Origin: Anticarsia gemmatalis | Taxonomy: Eukaryota; Arthropoda; Insecta; Lepidoptera; Erebidae | Length of the DNA: 64,000 bases | Direction of reading: 5' to 3' | Assembly (NCBI RefSeq): GCF_050436995.1 | Contig: NC_134753.1 | Location: 10,168,001-10,232,000 of the forward strand | Part shown: in pieces, positions 35,284 through 46,535 of the stretch | Layout of the letters: every line of letters begins with the position of its first letter | Position numbering within the stretch: the stretch's first letter is position 1 | Position numbers and translations under genes: made by a program | The notes under the pieces: generated by a model | Told to the model about the DNA's origin: nothing | The model's input: only the letters and a program-made list of their open reading frames with translations | The model's database searches: none

Positions 35284-36442
35284 CATAGTCCATTGAAATG
35301 TTACAATTTGAGGGCCAAATATTGCATTTCTTAGAGGACCCAATTTTATTTTTGGAACATGTAGGGGGGGTCAATAGAAGCTTAACTTGAAGTTTGTGGG
35401 GTTGCCACTCTTGTCCCCCGGCCGCCATCTTCGAAAAGGGGGTGGAACCACTTTATTCGCTATATCTCAGAAACTATGCGACTTGCAATAAAACTGTAAA
35501 AGCATAATTTGTAGCAAATTATTTTTCCTACAAATATGTTTCATAACTTTTTGCCCTAAATTAACAATTAAAGAAGTTATGAGCAAAAAAAGTGATTTTT
35601 TTTACAAAAATTTTCTTTCCGTATTCGGTCTACTTCGTAGCGCTGTTACTGAGTTTCTAATTAATGAAGTTGAAAAAAATTATGTAGATAAATTTTCCTC
35701 GAAAAATACTCTACAAGATTGGTCTGAGGTATTTTTTTTGTATTTATACATATCAGCTTAGCCTTTTTTCCAATCTATGTTTGGAGTCGGCTTCCAGTCT
35801 CACCAGATGCAGCTGAATACCAGTGTTTTACATGGAGCGACTGCCTATCTGACCTCCACAACCCAGTTACCTGGGATGTAAAACGATACCCTTCGTTAAG
35901 ACTGGTTGTCAGACTTTCAGGCTTCTGACTACTGTTAACGACTGTCAAATATCTTCGAAAATGACAGCCGGGACCCACAATTTAACGTGCCTTCCAAAAC
36001 ATGGGGGAACTCGATATGTGTAAGATGGTCATCCATCCACAGAACAACCTCGGCAAGCGTGGTTTAACCTCAGAAATCGATCCGCGCGGCTGTCGTTAAA
36101 AAAAGTTATAGACTAATAAAGAAAATTGTTATGAAAATATTGCACTTTTTTGCTTATAACTTCTTGAATTGTTAATTTAGGGCAAAAAGTTATGAAACAT
36201 TTTTGTAGGAAAAATAATTTGCTACAAATTATGCTTTTACAGTTTTATTGCAGGACGCATAGTTTCTGAGATAGAGTGAAAAAAGTGTTTCCACCCCTTT
36301 TTCGAAGATGGCGGCCGGGGGACAAGAGTAGCAACCCCACAAACTTCAAGTTAAGCTTCTATTGACCCTCCCTACATGTTCCAAAAATAAAATTGCGTCC
36401 TCTAACAAATGTAAAACTCATGTAACATTTCAATGGACTATC
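35284..36442. mobile_element. Second long-inverted-repeat (foldback) element
   Basis: Arms 35284-35616 and 36118-36442 are reverse complements over about 325 bases with scattered mismatches. Outer ends read CATAGTCCATTGAAATGTTAC. Each arm carries GGCCGCCATCTTCGAAAA near its outer third and a run of AT-rich sequence (AAAGCATAATTTGTAGCAAA) towards the loop. The loop originally held about 140 bases (35617-35751) and was later filled by another repeat. Unrelated in sequence to the foldback element at 16534. No coding capacity recognised, and no clear target duplication. Confidence 0.75.
35752..36097 (+). repeat. Dispersed lepidopteran repeat nested in foldback loop
   Basis: Shows the widespread series GGAGTCGGCTTCCAGTCTCA, GATGCAGCTGAATACCAGTG, GAGCGACTGCCTATCTGACC, CAACCCAGTTACCTGGG, ATGACAGCCGGGACCCACAA and TCCGCGCGGCTGTCGTT. 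I recognise this as a very common lepidopteran interspersed repeat, probably LINE-derived; class uncertain. Its position inside the loop shows it inserted after the foldback element. Confidence 0.75.
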
Positions 36443-36867
36443 ATAGATTTTGAATTCCTAAAAAATAAAAACACAATCAAATCACATAAAATATTGCATG
36501 TTACGTCACACTGTTTTCTTTCAATATCAACGAAAAAAGCAATTCTGTTCAGTGTTGAAAAGACGGCCGCTCGAACGACTTCGTTTATCGCGATATCTCT
36601 TTCAAAAGATACAAAGTACGTTGTAACTTGTGCTCGGTGCCTTTTGGTGTGCATTCGCAATCAGATGAAATTGTATTTTGTTTACATTTATTAATATTTA
36701 AATGGACAACGTTGGTTATATAAAGTCTACTGATGGTTTTTTTTTTGCATTCTCTTATTATTTAACACGAATAAATGGTGTCTACCTACTGCAGAAAATT
36801 ACGCGTCAGTGAACGCACATTTCATACTTTTATAGACAGTTAGTCTGGTATCAAAAATAAAATTTCT

Positions 36868-36962
36868 GAACATCTTATCAGCGCCTCTATCGGGTGCTGA
36901 AGGTACTATATTTGGATTACATTTTATATGTCAAATTGATACTCGATAGTACCAGCAGTAGG
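36868..36962 (+). mobile_element. TA-MITE family copy 6
   Basis: Core ATCAGCGCCTCTATCGGGTG, ACATTTTATATGTCAAATTG and ATACTCGATAGTACCAGCAG. Terminal repeats lost. Confidence 0.7.
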
Positions 36963-39292
36963 AAACTACTCCTTTTTATAAATTGGAGAGCTGTCTTTTT
37001 TTCATTTTACCATTATGAAATCTAATATCACTTAAAGACAGTGATCCAATTTTAGTTGTTCAAATACAAAACCCATTTCCTGCTGCTGTATTTAAGTTAT
37101 AAAAATGTTATTTGCAATGTAAATAATTCTTCAAGTTTGCTTGACTAATTAAATTTTCCCGACTGCATTTTGTCTGATTAATATTTTTTAAAGTTAACTT
37201 TTAATGTCTTCTTAAATTAAATAATAAAATTTGATTTGTTATGCTTTTTTGGATCGCAATTTCCTAGGTTTCATAATTTTATTGAGAGTCAGTAATATGT
37301 CTTTTGGAATATTATTTAAAGCAAACTTTGGTAACAAATATACATTCTTCTAGTACATCACACATTCAATTCATAAAACAATGTTAATGTATTTGATACA
37401 CCTGTACCTATTACATCCAGACATAACAAAAACATAAAATATTTAAAAAGACTATTAATTTGAAGCCTCAGAATGTATTAATTCAAGTAAACAATATCGG
37501 TAAATGCGTTAATCTATTAATCCTATAAATATTGTTGTACATATTCTCCTTTGATCTTACATTGTAACGTCAGAATACGTATTTAAGCTTTAAATGAATT
37601 CAATGACTTAATCCATCGCTCAGATTGCAATATAAAATAGTAATTATTTTCGTGGTCTGGCACTTATGTCCTTGCATTACTCAGTATAGTACAGAACAGA
37701 AAGCAATGAAAAAGTAAATGTAATTATTTATTTGTACCGTTATGTCTGCGATGTGCATGTACCCACTGCAAAAATGAAGAAGGAATCAGGCTCCGTATCA
37801 AAAACAGTTTGATTTTGCATCCCTTCAAAAATTACCTATTTTAAAGAACTCTTGGAAATGCAAGGTCTTTCCAAGACGATTTCCTTCTTCATTCGAGATA
37901 AATTACTTCTGATACTCGCAACTCCCAACTAAAATTTGGGCGTATCATTGATTTTTAACCTTACATTACGAAGTGTGGCGCAAGCCTCTCTATCAAAAAA
38001 GCGACTTGTAAGCTTAAGAAATATTTACCATGCAAAAATATAGTACATCAAATCAACTTTTAAAAACAGCTCTTCATCATTCTCATCAAAAGCACTCGTA
38101 AAAAATCCTTTAACCTCTCAAAGGCACGAATCCCAGTAATTATCCCTAATCGTGTCTACTACAATAGATCCGACATCTTGAAAGGGTTAAGTATGTAAAA
38201 CGATTTCAAACGAGATAAGGAGTGGTTGAGGGTTGAATCTCCGTACTTATAAACCAGAGGTCTCTCGACCTGCAATTAGCAGTGTAGGGTTAACTTTTGG
38301 GCCTAATTTAATTACGAACGCGTAATCCCGTATCATATATGATGTGGGTGTAAAAATTGGGATTTATTGTGTTGAAATTTTGTTTTATAATTTATTAGCA
38401 GTAATTTACAGCCAAGGAATTAACACTTATAGCAATGTTTTTTTGAAATGCAAAGAAAATCTTTGAATACTTTTTCTTACGTTCTTTTCCTTCTCTTTCC
38501 TTTCCCCAAATCATGTTTATGTTTGTTACCAAAACTGAGATCTTAGAAAATAAAAATATAAAATAATAAAATCTTAAATATGACAGTTGCAACCAGTTAA
38601 ATTAACTATCATCGTCACGATGTTGTAAAATATAAGTCAAGAATAAAATGAACAATCTGACAATTGAAAGCATACACTTTCCAAAATCCCCATAAACATC
38701 TTTCCATTTAAATTCATCATCTCCAAAAATCACTTTCAAAATTGCGTCTTCTAAAAGAACCGTTTATTACACAGTTATTGTTCCGCTAACATCTCGCTGA
38801 AAACTTGTACGTCCAAGTTTATAAAATTATTTCTCTATAGTGAAACTTTTATTGAAAAATCAAACTTCACTGGCTTGGAAGTAGCTAGACTGCAGCACTA
38901 GCATTTAAAGCTTAGTTCCTGCAGTGGGCTTAGGCGAAGAGACCGTGCGAGTTTGTACTAAATTCAATTTATAATAATGTATGTTCAATATGTACTTGCA
39001 AACTTTCACGTTGTATGAGTAATAACTTAATACTATACGGGAATAAGTAAGTCTTAGAAGCGAATTCACTACTTTAAATTAATTATCAGATTTATCGGAC
39101 GGAATTTTCACAGTTATCTTCAAACATTTTCGGTCACTGTATCTAGCAGATAGCTTATCTGACACTCATTAATGAGATGTAAAACTGACCTTAACTATTG
39201 ATTGTGTTTAAACACCAGTGGCACTTGCGATTGACAAAAGAAGAAATATGTTTGCGGGTATGATCTTTGTGTGTTGGTTTAATTGCTAATGA
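36963..39292. other. Long AT-rich stretch, nothing recognised
   Basis: No repeat family, RNA gene or splice-flanked frame stands out. Confidence 0.4.
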
Positions 39293-39423
39293 TTAATGTA
39301 TAATAGAATACGGGAATTAACGCGAACACGCATTTTACCTTAAAATGCCTAACGTTTCGGGCAGGTTGCACTCGCCGTGGTCCCAGGCTGACTGAGAGTC
39401 ATATGTATTCTATTATACATTAA
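39293..39423. mobile_element. Small hairpin element with TTAA ends
   Basis: 131 bases bounded by perfect 19-base inverted repeats (39293-39311 and 39405-39423, right arm GTATTCTATTATACATTAA) whose outermost bases are TTAA. TTAA is the piggyBac target, but the termini do not start with the usual CCC, so the assignment is open. The interior on the minus strand contains GGACCACGGCGAGTGCAACC and CCCGAAACGTTAGGC. Confidence 0.55.
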
Positions 39424-41151
39424 ACATGCAACGCGAGAGTTTAAAAGTTATGATTGCCAATGATTGCTTGTTGAGAAGTTGCTACTGCTACTTAAGATTA
39501 AAATATAACAAATATTTAGTTTACGTGTCTCAATTGCTAATACAACTTGATACTTGTCTGATATAGTTATACTTCTAGAAACTTAGCATATAAATTCGTC
39601 ATACAATCATGGACCTTCCTTCAAATGATACTCTAAGTATTACAAGAATATTCTTAAGGAAACTCTCATCCAAAATACTACTCCCCATAAATGATTGATA
39701 ACAAACAACATATACAAACAGTAATACATACCAAATTAGGATACGCGGAAAGAATGTAAATTAATCACTAACATGGCACGGTGAAGGAAAACATTATGCA
39801 TTATGAGGAAATCCGCACCCTTAATCATAAGCGTGTTTAAATGATAAATGGTAGGGATAGGGCGGGCCGTGTCGAGGATGTAACCTTCGTGTATTATGGA
39901 TATATTAAGTATCAATCTTTTTACATTGGATTATGTTGAGGTCAAGCTTAGTGGGTATGAAAATTGAAGTATCACGAAAAAAATGTAATGTGATGTCTAA
40001 ATTTTGTATCCACGATACACATTATGGATGATTTTTCTGAGAAAGTTTGGTGGAAATTATATTTTTATGATTTAACGTCACAGTTATTACAAAGATATAA
40101 TAGAAATAGTTCTCAGTCTATGCATCGGGAATGATTATAATATAATAATTATGTCATTGTGACATGTTTCCAAAATTTTCCGCTTCATTCCAAATTAATT
40201 TTAATAATAATATTACAGTCTTCAGGTAAACATCTTTAACTACACAATTACCATATTTTGAATTATGAATAGAACACTGGTTATAGTTTTTGTAGAAACT
40301 TCTTTAAAATACTTATCAACACGAAGGCTTTATTTTGAATGGTGGCCAAAATAATGTATACAAAAAATAAAATAATAATCTAGCTCTTAGACTAGTAACA
40401 TTAGAATAATGTATTTCGCTTAGCTTGACTTTTGCAACTCACGTGAGTGGTAGCAAATTCAGTTTGGATTCTTGTCTATTAAAATATTTCACATGAAATT
40501 CAAAAATTGTGTTTTCAAAATTCGAAAGGTATTTTCATTGAGTAAAGGTGACTTATCAATGTTTAATCTTAAAATCCTATGAAGCTCACTTTTTCATTTC
40601 TCTATTTGACTCTGCTAAAATGTCTACATGTCAAATCCTTCGGTATTCATTGAACATGAACAAAAAATACTAAACGTTATCACTAGTCTGTATAAATAAG
40701 ACAAATGACGGGGACTAGAATATTAAGTATTTAAACCTTCGGTTTGCGAAAGTTTCAAAGTAAACTAATAATTAAATAGTAGCCTAGTAATAAGTTGTTA
40801 ATTTTATTCCAGAATATCAAAATTCGGTCATACTGTTGGCAAAACAGCTGTGAAAAAGTATATAAAAGTAACCAGTTTAAACATTATGCAGTTAATAAAA
40901 AGCTTGATAACGACTTCATTATATCAAGCAGCATCCATTAAATTAACGAAACAACATCGAACGTCAAGTAAATGAGAGATATCAAGTGCCATTCACGTAG
41001 ATGTGTGTAAAATTAAATTTTCCGTACACACTCGTTTGGGCGGCGAGGCTCCTACATTGTTGGCTACACACTACGGCTTAGGGCTGGCGTAGTAGCAAAA
41101 TATAGTTTGGATGATGTCGATGACAAAACGAAATAGACTTATGCGCTCTAT
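39424..41151. other. AT-rich stretch, nothing recognised
   Basis: A GC-richer patch at 41030-41100 has no assignable motif. No exon called. Confidence 0.35.
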
Positions 41152-41262
41152 TAGCTGTCTCGCTGCTGGGCAAGGGTCTCCTCCCGAATTGAGGGTGTGG
41201 TTAAGCCTTGAGATCACTACGCTGGCCCGCAAGGGCGGTTTGAAGACTTTTGAATGCCATCA
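41152..41262 (-). repeat. Dispersed repeat of the 'GGGCAAGGGTCTCC' type
   Basis: CTGCTGGGCAAGGGTCTCCT, GAGGGTGTGGTTAAGCCTTG and CACTACGCTGGCCCGC match the family member at 5481. Confidence 0.7.
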
Positions 41263-42671
41263 ATAAAGGCGTTAAAAAACTGACATGCAACGTTTCATGA
41301 CAATATTTTTTAAATACAGTTGCAGCAAGCGGTAGTTATTTATGAATAAGTAAATAAAGTGGTTTGTTTAGTCTTAAAGTTTTCACATCATCTACATTTG
41401 TGATTTTACTCTTAAACACCTCTTAAACCTCTTAAACTTCGTATTGCCAATTAAGAAGCAAAACCCGGAACGAGCATATAACAATACATTTTCAAGCCTA
41501 CACAAAGCCTTTAGCCTCTAAAAGCCTACTAATTACAATAAAAACTTTGCCACAAGAACCTAGAAAATTAATTTAACCTGACAGCCCTGAGCGTCATTAC
41601 CCGGACACACATCTGGGTCGGCGTCATGCTCGCGTCATGCCCGAGTCTCTTCACAATAGATCGGAAAATGTGCGTTGCTAGTGAATGCGTCATTCGTACA
41701 TTAATAAAGTGAGCCGTACGTGTGTTAGAACAATCTGAATAGGTGTATTGGTGATGACAGTTTTGTGTGGGACTTGAGTTAAGTGGAGAGGTTGTCATGC
41801 TCTTTTAGCATGATGCTTACGCTTTTGAGGCAAACGTAATATAATATTTATTTTTTTGTTTTAGGTATTTTTGTATTGTATAATCTAGTGGTAAATTATA
41901 AAATACGGATGCCCTGAAATCTCTGTCTTTTAATTGCCAAATTCTTACAGCAACGTGTTGAGTGTTTAGATGATTATTTAATTAGTGATATTACCTGAAA
42001 TAATATTTTTTTATTATTATGAAACCCATAATATCATATTTATTTACCCATGTCTTATATACAATCAAAACATACTTATAGCACCTAAAAGAAATAAACC
42101 TATTACACGCTACAAAGCTTCATTCTCTTTTTAACATAAAAAAGAAAACTAAAATCCCAACTCATTCACAAAACGAGATGCACAAAAACCCTTTAATTCA
42201 TTTAAAAACAGAATGCAAGAGTACCAACAAAACAAAGTTTAAATGGAAAATTTTAAAAGTAAACTAATTTATGTTATAAAGTGCAAACAACTGCAGGATT
42301 AAATACACAGAGATACAAACTTGAGTTTAATTACTTGCGTCTGTTGGGCAATGTATTGCCAGAAAGTTTATCTGTAAGCCTCGACTATATGACAAAGGTG
42401 TACTGGTTAATAGATTTATGTTGGCGATACCCGGTTTTATGTGGGTATAAAGTACTTTTGGACTCCTGAATCTTTGTTGTTTCGAGGTATATTTACGATA
42501 TGTGTAATTGTGTAGTAGTTGTATTATTCGTCAAACCCGCTCAATTTTTATATACCGTTATTGGCCAAATGGACTTTTATGATGCGTATCAACTGATAGA
42601 AATCACTTGTGACTTAAAGATATTGTAATGATCATCTAATCATAGTAATTTCTTTAAGCGACAAACCAGTA
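41263..42671. other. AT-rich stretch, nothing recognised
   Basis: Contains a less AT-rich part at 41570-41800 that is open on the minus strand for 76 codons but lacks splice sites. No repeat family recognised. Confidence 0.35.
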
Positions 42672-43641
42672 TCGCGATACTCTACCATTACCAACTACAG
42701 CTTTTGACAACCAGCTAGCTATCGTGTAATACTGTATGAAAACGTGATCAGCGCCTTTAGCGGGTGTCGTAAGAACTATTTTTGTAGTACATTATAAAGG
42801 GTAGTATTTAAACGAGTACTGTAAATTAAAGTTTTAAGTGTTAAAAATAATTAATTTACGGTATAGTATTACTAAGTGAGCGACTAACTGCGAGCGACGA
42901 GATATTAGCAGAACAGCAACTTACAAACATTAATTTGAGTTACTTAAAATTCAAAATGAGAAGCTTCATAATATTTGAGCGACCAAATTTTTTTTTGAGT
43001 GTCAACGTTACGTCCTTATTTTTTTTCACTATTTGGCAATTGTTTTTTTTATACTGAGCGGTATTTCATCTGAAGTGTTTCGAATACAAAAACCACTTTG
43101 AAAAATACTATAATGAGCAGAGTATGATAAGCTATATATAAATTCGTCTCTTTTGATATTACATCAGGTCGCCGGAGCCCCGCTTCGCGGGGCTCCTCCT
43201 TCTGGGTGGTTTAAAATAAAATAACCACGAAGGCTGAGGTGCCTCAGCCTAGCTAGCCTAGCTTCTAACCTAACCTACCCATGTCGGTTTGCCAAAAACT
43301 CCTTTTAATTGGAAAAATCGAATCTATCTTAATATTGAAGTTGCCCTCTCTGTATTTCTAGTCGCTCACTTAGTAATGTAGTCGCAAGAACAGAATTTTA
43401 ATTTCTGAAATGGATTTATCACAACCCACTTTTTGTAATCTCTTTCTAGAATTTAGTATTAATCAATATTTGTAGTTACTTTGTTTAATTTTTCGCTTAC
43501 TCAAATTCATACTGCTCAAGTTATTAAAACAGTATGTCATCATCAGTCGTTAAGTTTTTTTTTATTCGATCGTTTTATAATTCCCCCATTATAAATATCA
43601 AACTCTCGATACTCGATAGTACCGACTGTAGAGATATGCCA
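42672..43641 (+). mobile_element. TA-MITE family copy 7, split by a younger transposon
   Basis: Left part (42672-42798) has the terminal region GCGATACTCTACCATTACCA, inner segment CCAGCTAGCTATCG and core GATCAGCGCCTTTAGCGGGT. The right part (43587-43641) continues ATCAAACTCTCGATACTCGA and TAGTACCGACTGTAGAG. Joined across the insertion they restore the order seen in the other copies. Confidence 0.82.
42799..43586. mobile_element. 788-bp DNA transposon with 9-bp target duplication
   Basis: CATTATAAA occurs at 42790-42798 and again at 43587-43595, exactly at the two edges, and the MITE consensus has a single similar CATTTTAAA there. Ends are GGGTAGTATTTAAACGAG and, reverse-complemented, GGGGAATTATAAAACGAT: imperfect inverted termini. 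Inside, a perfect 19-base inverted pair ATTACTAAGTGAGCGACTA lies at 42868-42886 and 43359-43377. Two strong GC hairpins follow each other: arms GGAGCCCCGC (about 43175-43197) and GGCTGAGG (about 43231-43248). Target length suggests a MULE- or hAT-like element, non-autonomous; class uncertain. Confidence 0.78.
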
Positions 43642-43989
43642 TAGTAGTATCGTTTTTCTGACTTTCAAGCTATATAACATTACATCACTATGACTGTGGT
43701 CTACGGCAACAAAAATAATATTTAGTCAAATAAATAAATAAACTAATCCAACTATTTCAAGTCCCGTAGGTCACGTTTGAACGTAGAATAAACAACCAAA
43801 TGTTATTCAAATATTATCCATGTCCATGTTATTATAACTGTATATTTAGATTTAAATCAAACCTAGATCCCAAAGGGCTAACATTATTCAAACATGAGTG
43901 TCACTGGCGTATGTTAAGAGTGATCGTTTCACATTTAAATTAAAAATTATAAGCTACAACGATCAAACGCGGTCGCCGCGTACATGTAT

Positions 43990-44190
43990 AGACTAGCTGA
44001 CCTACAAGGCTCTTCTCACGTATAAAGCTTCCCTTTATATATCGCTTAGGCGTAAAAAAGTTGCTTATTTTTAATTTAGACTCTTCAGTTATTACCATTC
44101 AATATTTCAACGAAATCAGTTCTGATTAAACCTCAAAAATCCATCGATCTGTCGAAATCAATCGTAAATCAATCAGGCAAACTTACACAT
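43990..44190 (+). repeat. Decayed dispersed repeat (8168 family)
   Basis: GACTAGCTGACCTACAAGGC, GCGTAAAAAAGTTGC and TTCAACGAAATCAGTTCTGA align loosely with the element at 8168. A further tail-like piece (TTTTCGCATTAATATTATAA) lies at about 44500-44520. Confidence 0.45.
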
Positions 44191-44831
44191 GAATAACACC
44201 TAACTTCTACTTGTGCCTTGGTTTGCGTGAAAAGATTTCCCTTGGTTCGAAGTATGTTTTAATCCATGCTTTACTCATACGCTAGGTGCAGGTGCTAGAT
44301 ATTATCGATATCCTTTACTCTTCTTTTTATTTCTTACTTATTTTATCTTATCTTAGGGGTGAGGATGCCATTTAGTAGCCCGCTGACACTTTGACCACTG
44401 CTGAAGTTCTTCTTTTTGTCACCTCCAGACGTGCAAAACCTATAAGTTTTGCTATTTCATTGTTACACTTTCACGCGAAAAATTCTACGTATACAATTAT
44501 TTTCGCATTAATATTATAACTAAGGCCAATACAAAGATGTACACATAATGTAGTACCCATATCATCCCGAGGGCATCGCTAAATAGATCTAACATTTGCA
44601 TCCCGACGTTTGTAAAGGAGTGAAGAGCTGCGGATTTACAAGGTTATGACGTCATTTCACTTGATATTGCTAGAGGAAATATTGTAGTTTAGACAAGCGG
44701 TAGTAGAATTTAGATTGAATTGGAAAATCGGTTCCATTTCTGACTGTTTGTGGCTGCATATGTTTAGCTTAGAAGCTTTATATACAAAAGTTTAAATTTA
44801 CTATATACATATGTTTTTTCTTTTAATGCAG

Positions 44832-44889
44832 AAGAAAACTGTAGAGATCTTATCAAATGGCGTTCTCAGGCCTGTCCCCGAAGAAAATG
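44832..44889 (+). CDS. Candidate 58-base internal exon
   Basis: A strong acceptor (ATGTTTTTTCTTTTAATGCAG|) precedes 58 bases that end AAAATG|GTATGA, an acceptable donor. In phase 0 the exon reads K-K-T-V-E-I-L-S-N-G-V-L-R-P-V-P-E-E-N plus one base; a second frame (starting E-N-C-R-D-L) is also open. Composition is clearly less AT-rich than the flanks, which supports an exon. Product not recognised. A later acceptor at 45989 opens 46 codons to a stop followed by AATAAA, but its phase does not fit this exon in either frame. Confidence 0.35.
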
Positions 44890-45489
44890 GTATGATTTTA
44901 TGTATGTAAAGCTTTATAATGCAAAACAATGGTCGTCTCTATTTTAAAACTATAATGACATGTAATGGTATTATGTGATGTCATGTTAATGCAATTGCTA
45001 TTTAAGTAAAAAATAATAAGAAAAAACAGTCATATAAAATTGTCTCATGCCAGAAAAAATATATGTTACCTACGTAATATCAAGCTCTATAATTTTGGCG
45101 ATTCAGTAGGTACTTAAAATTGTAAAACAATTTTAATAAGTTTATTCTGTAATTAATATAATTTACATAGTCCAACAATTTATTAAATAATTATTACTAT
45201 CAATGTGTGCTCGTACCAATAACAAACATCACGTATAAACCTTAAATTACAAAGAAAAACATTTACGACCGAGCGTGAATAATAATATTGACATTTCAGC
45301 CATATTCACATCATTATTGCCGACGATATCGGGCAATAAAATGTATCGAGTCAAATCGAGTCGCTAAATACATATAAGTACGTATGTATATACGTGTCCC
45401 ATCACTAGACTCGTAAAGCGACAAGAGTTCCCTATCTCTTCACACTCGTGAATTCTTTGTAAGCGTAAAAATATATAAAACATTTATGT
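44890..45489. other. AT-rich stretch, possible intron
   Basis: Nothing recognised beyond AT-rich sequence and a weak acceptor-like TTTCAG at 45299. Confidence 0.3.
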
Positions 45490-45865
45490 CTCGACTTGTT
45501 TTTGCCCACGACTTCGCTTACGAACTTAATTTTTGAAAAAATTGCCGAGTGTATCCTCAGAAAAGATTTAATCTATCATTTAGCTACAGTTTATCGTAAT
45601 CGATTTAACAGTTTAGCCGTAAGAGCGTTACAGGAAAATACCTACGTTAAAAATTTTAATTCTTGTCTAGATTTGCTTGTAATTCTCGCGACCCGATTAT
45701 GCGTGGACTTGATAAAATCTAGTCACAGTACATATAGTACTCTTAAATTATTTCTGAGACACAAACTCCTACTGTCAAATTTCATCAAAAGTGGTTCAGT
45801 GATTTTGAAACAAAACACGCACCCATCAAGACAAACTTTCACACGTCCTATATAAATAAAGCTAC
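45490..45865 (+). repeat. Decayed dispersed repeat (8168 family)
   Basis: TTTTTGCCCACGACTTCGCT at the left and AAATTTCATCAAAAGTGGTT, CAAACTTTCACACG at the right match the order of the element at 8168. A 119-codon frame through it (45496-45855) is repeat-derived and not a gene. Confidence 0.55.
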
Positions 45866-46469
45866 ACATTTATGTCATACACTTTATAGCTCATGTGCCG
45901 TCGCAAAGACTAGAATTACTTTTTTACTTAGTTCGTGAACAAATACAAGCTTCGTTGATTAATTTTTATACGCCAAAACTCTTTTACAGGCCTATTCGTA
46001 TGAAGAATTGATAGCGCTTCCTTTAATATTTTCTCATATGCGCTGTTTAGAAGCACTTAGATCTAGAATATGGCAGATGTTCCGTTTATGGTTGTGTATT
46101 CAGTATTTTATTTGCAGTTGTTCCAGTTAACGAATAATAAAACTTGAAAATATTTGAGAAGATGGCTTGTCATGATGACCGTTTGCTTTCATAAATCAAA
46201 ATAGGAACAATGAATTGTCAGAATTTCACAGCTTTTGATTCAAGCGATTTGATTATCAAGTCGGACATAGCTCGAGCTTTTAATTTTTTTGTTAGAAAAT
46301 ATATTTTTTATACGTAAGTAAAAGACACTAATACGGCATTTACCTATTATAAGTACACATATTTAGTATTCCATTAGTTATTACTCCTGCATTATACTTT
46401 TTGTATTTAATTATACTGAAAAATAAAGCACAGTAATAGCACAAAACAAAATTTATAAACATACCAAAA
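45866..46469. other. Stretch with one doubtful terminal-exon pattern
   Basis: An acceptor CTCTTTTACAG| at 45979-45989 is followed by 46 open codons (A-Y-S-Y-E-E-L-I-A-L-P-L ...), a TAA at 46128-46130 and AATAAA just after it. The 3' UTR would be implausibly short, so no exon is called. Confidence 0.2.
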
Positions 46470-46535
46470 TTTCGCCATTTAGGTTCCATACTTTCGTTTA
46501 ACGGGCACAGTTCCAAACTCCGGGCTATAAAAATA
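46470..46535 (-). mobile_element. SINE family 3, short internal fragment
   Basis: ACGGGCACAGTTCCAAACTC and CGGGCTA match the middle segment of the lepidopteran SINE whose ends are seen at 5926-6262. Confidence 0.5.

Noticed and set aside
36362..36694. 110-codon plus-strand frame
   Set aside because: Starts inside the right arm of a foldback element and overlaps another frame on the other strand; no domain recognised.
45496..45855. 119-codon open frame
   Set aside because: Lies within a decayed dispersed repeat of the family at 8168.
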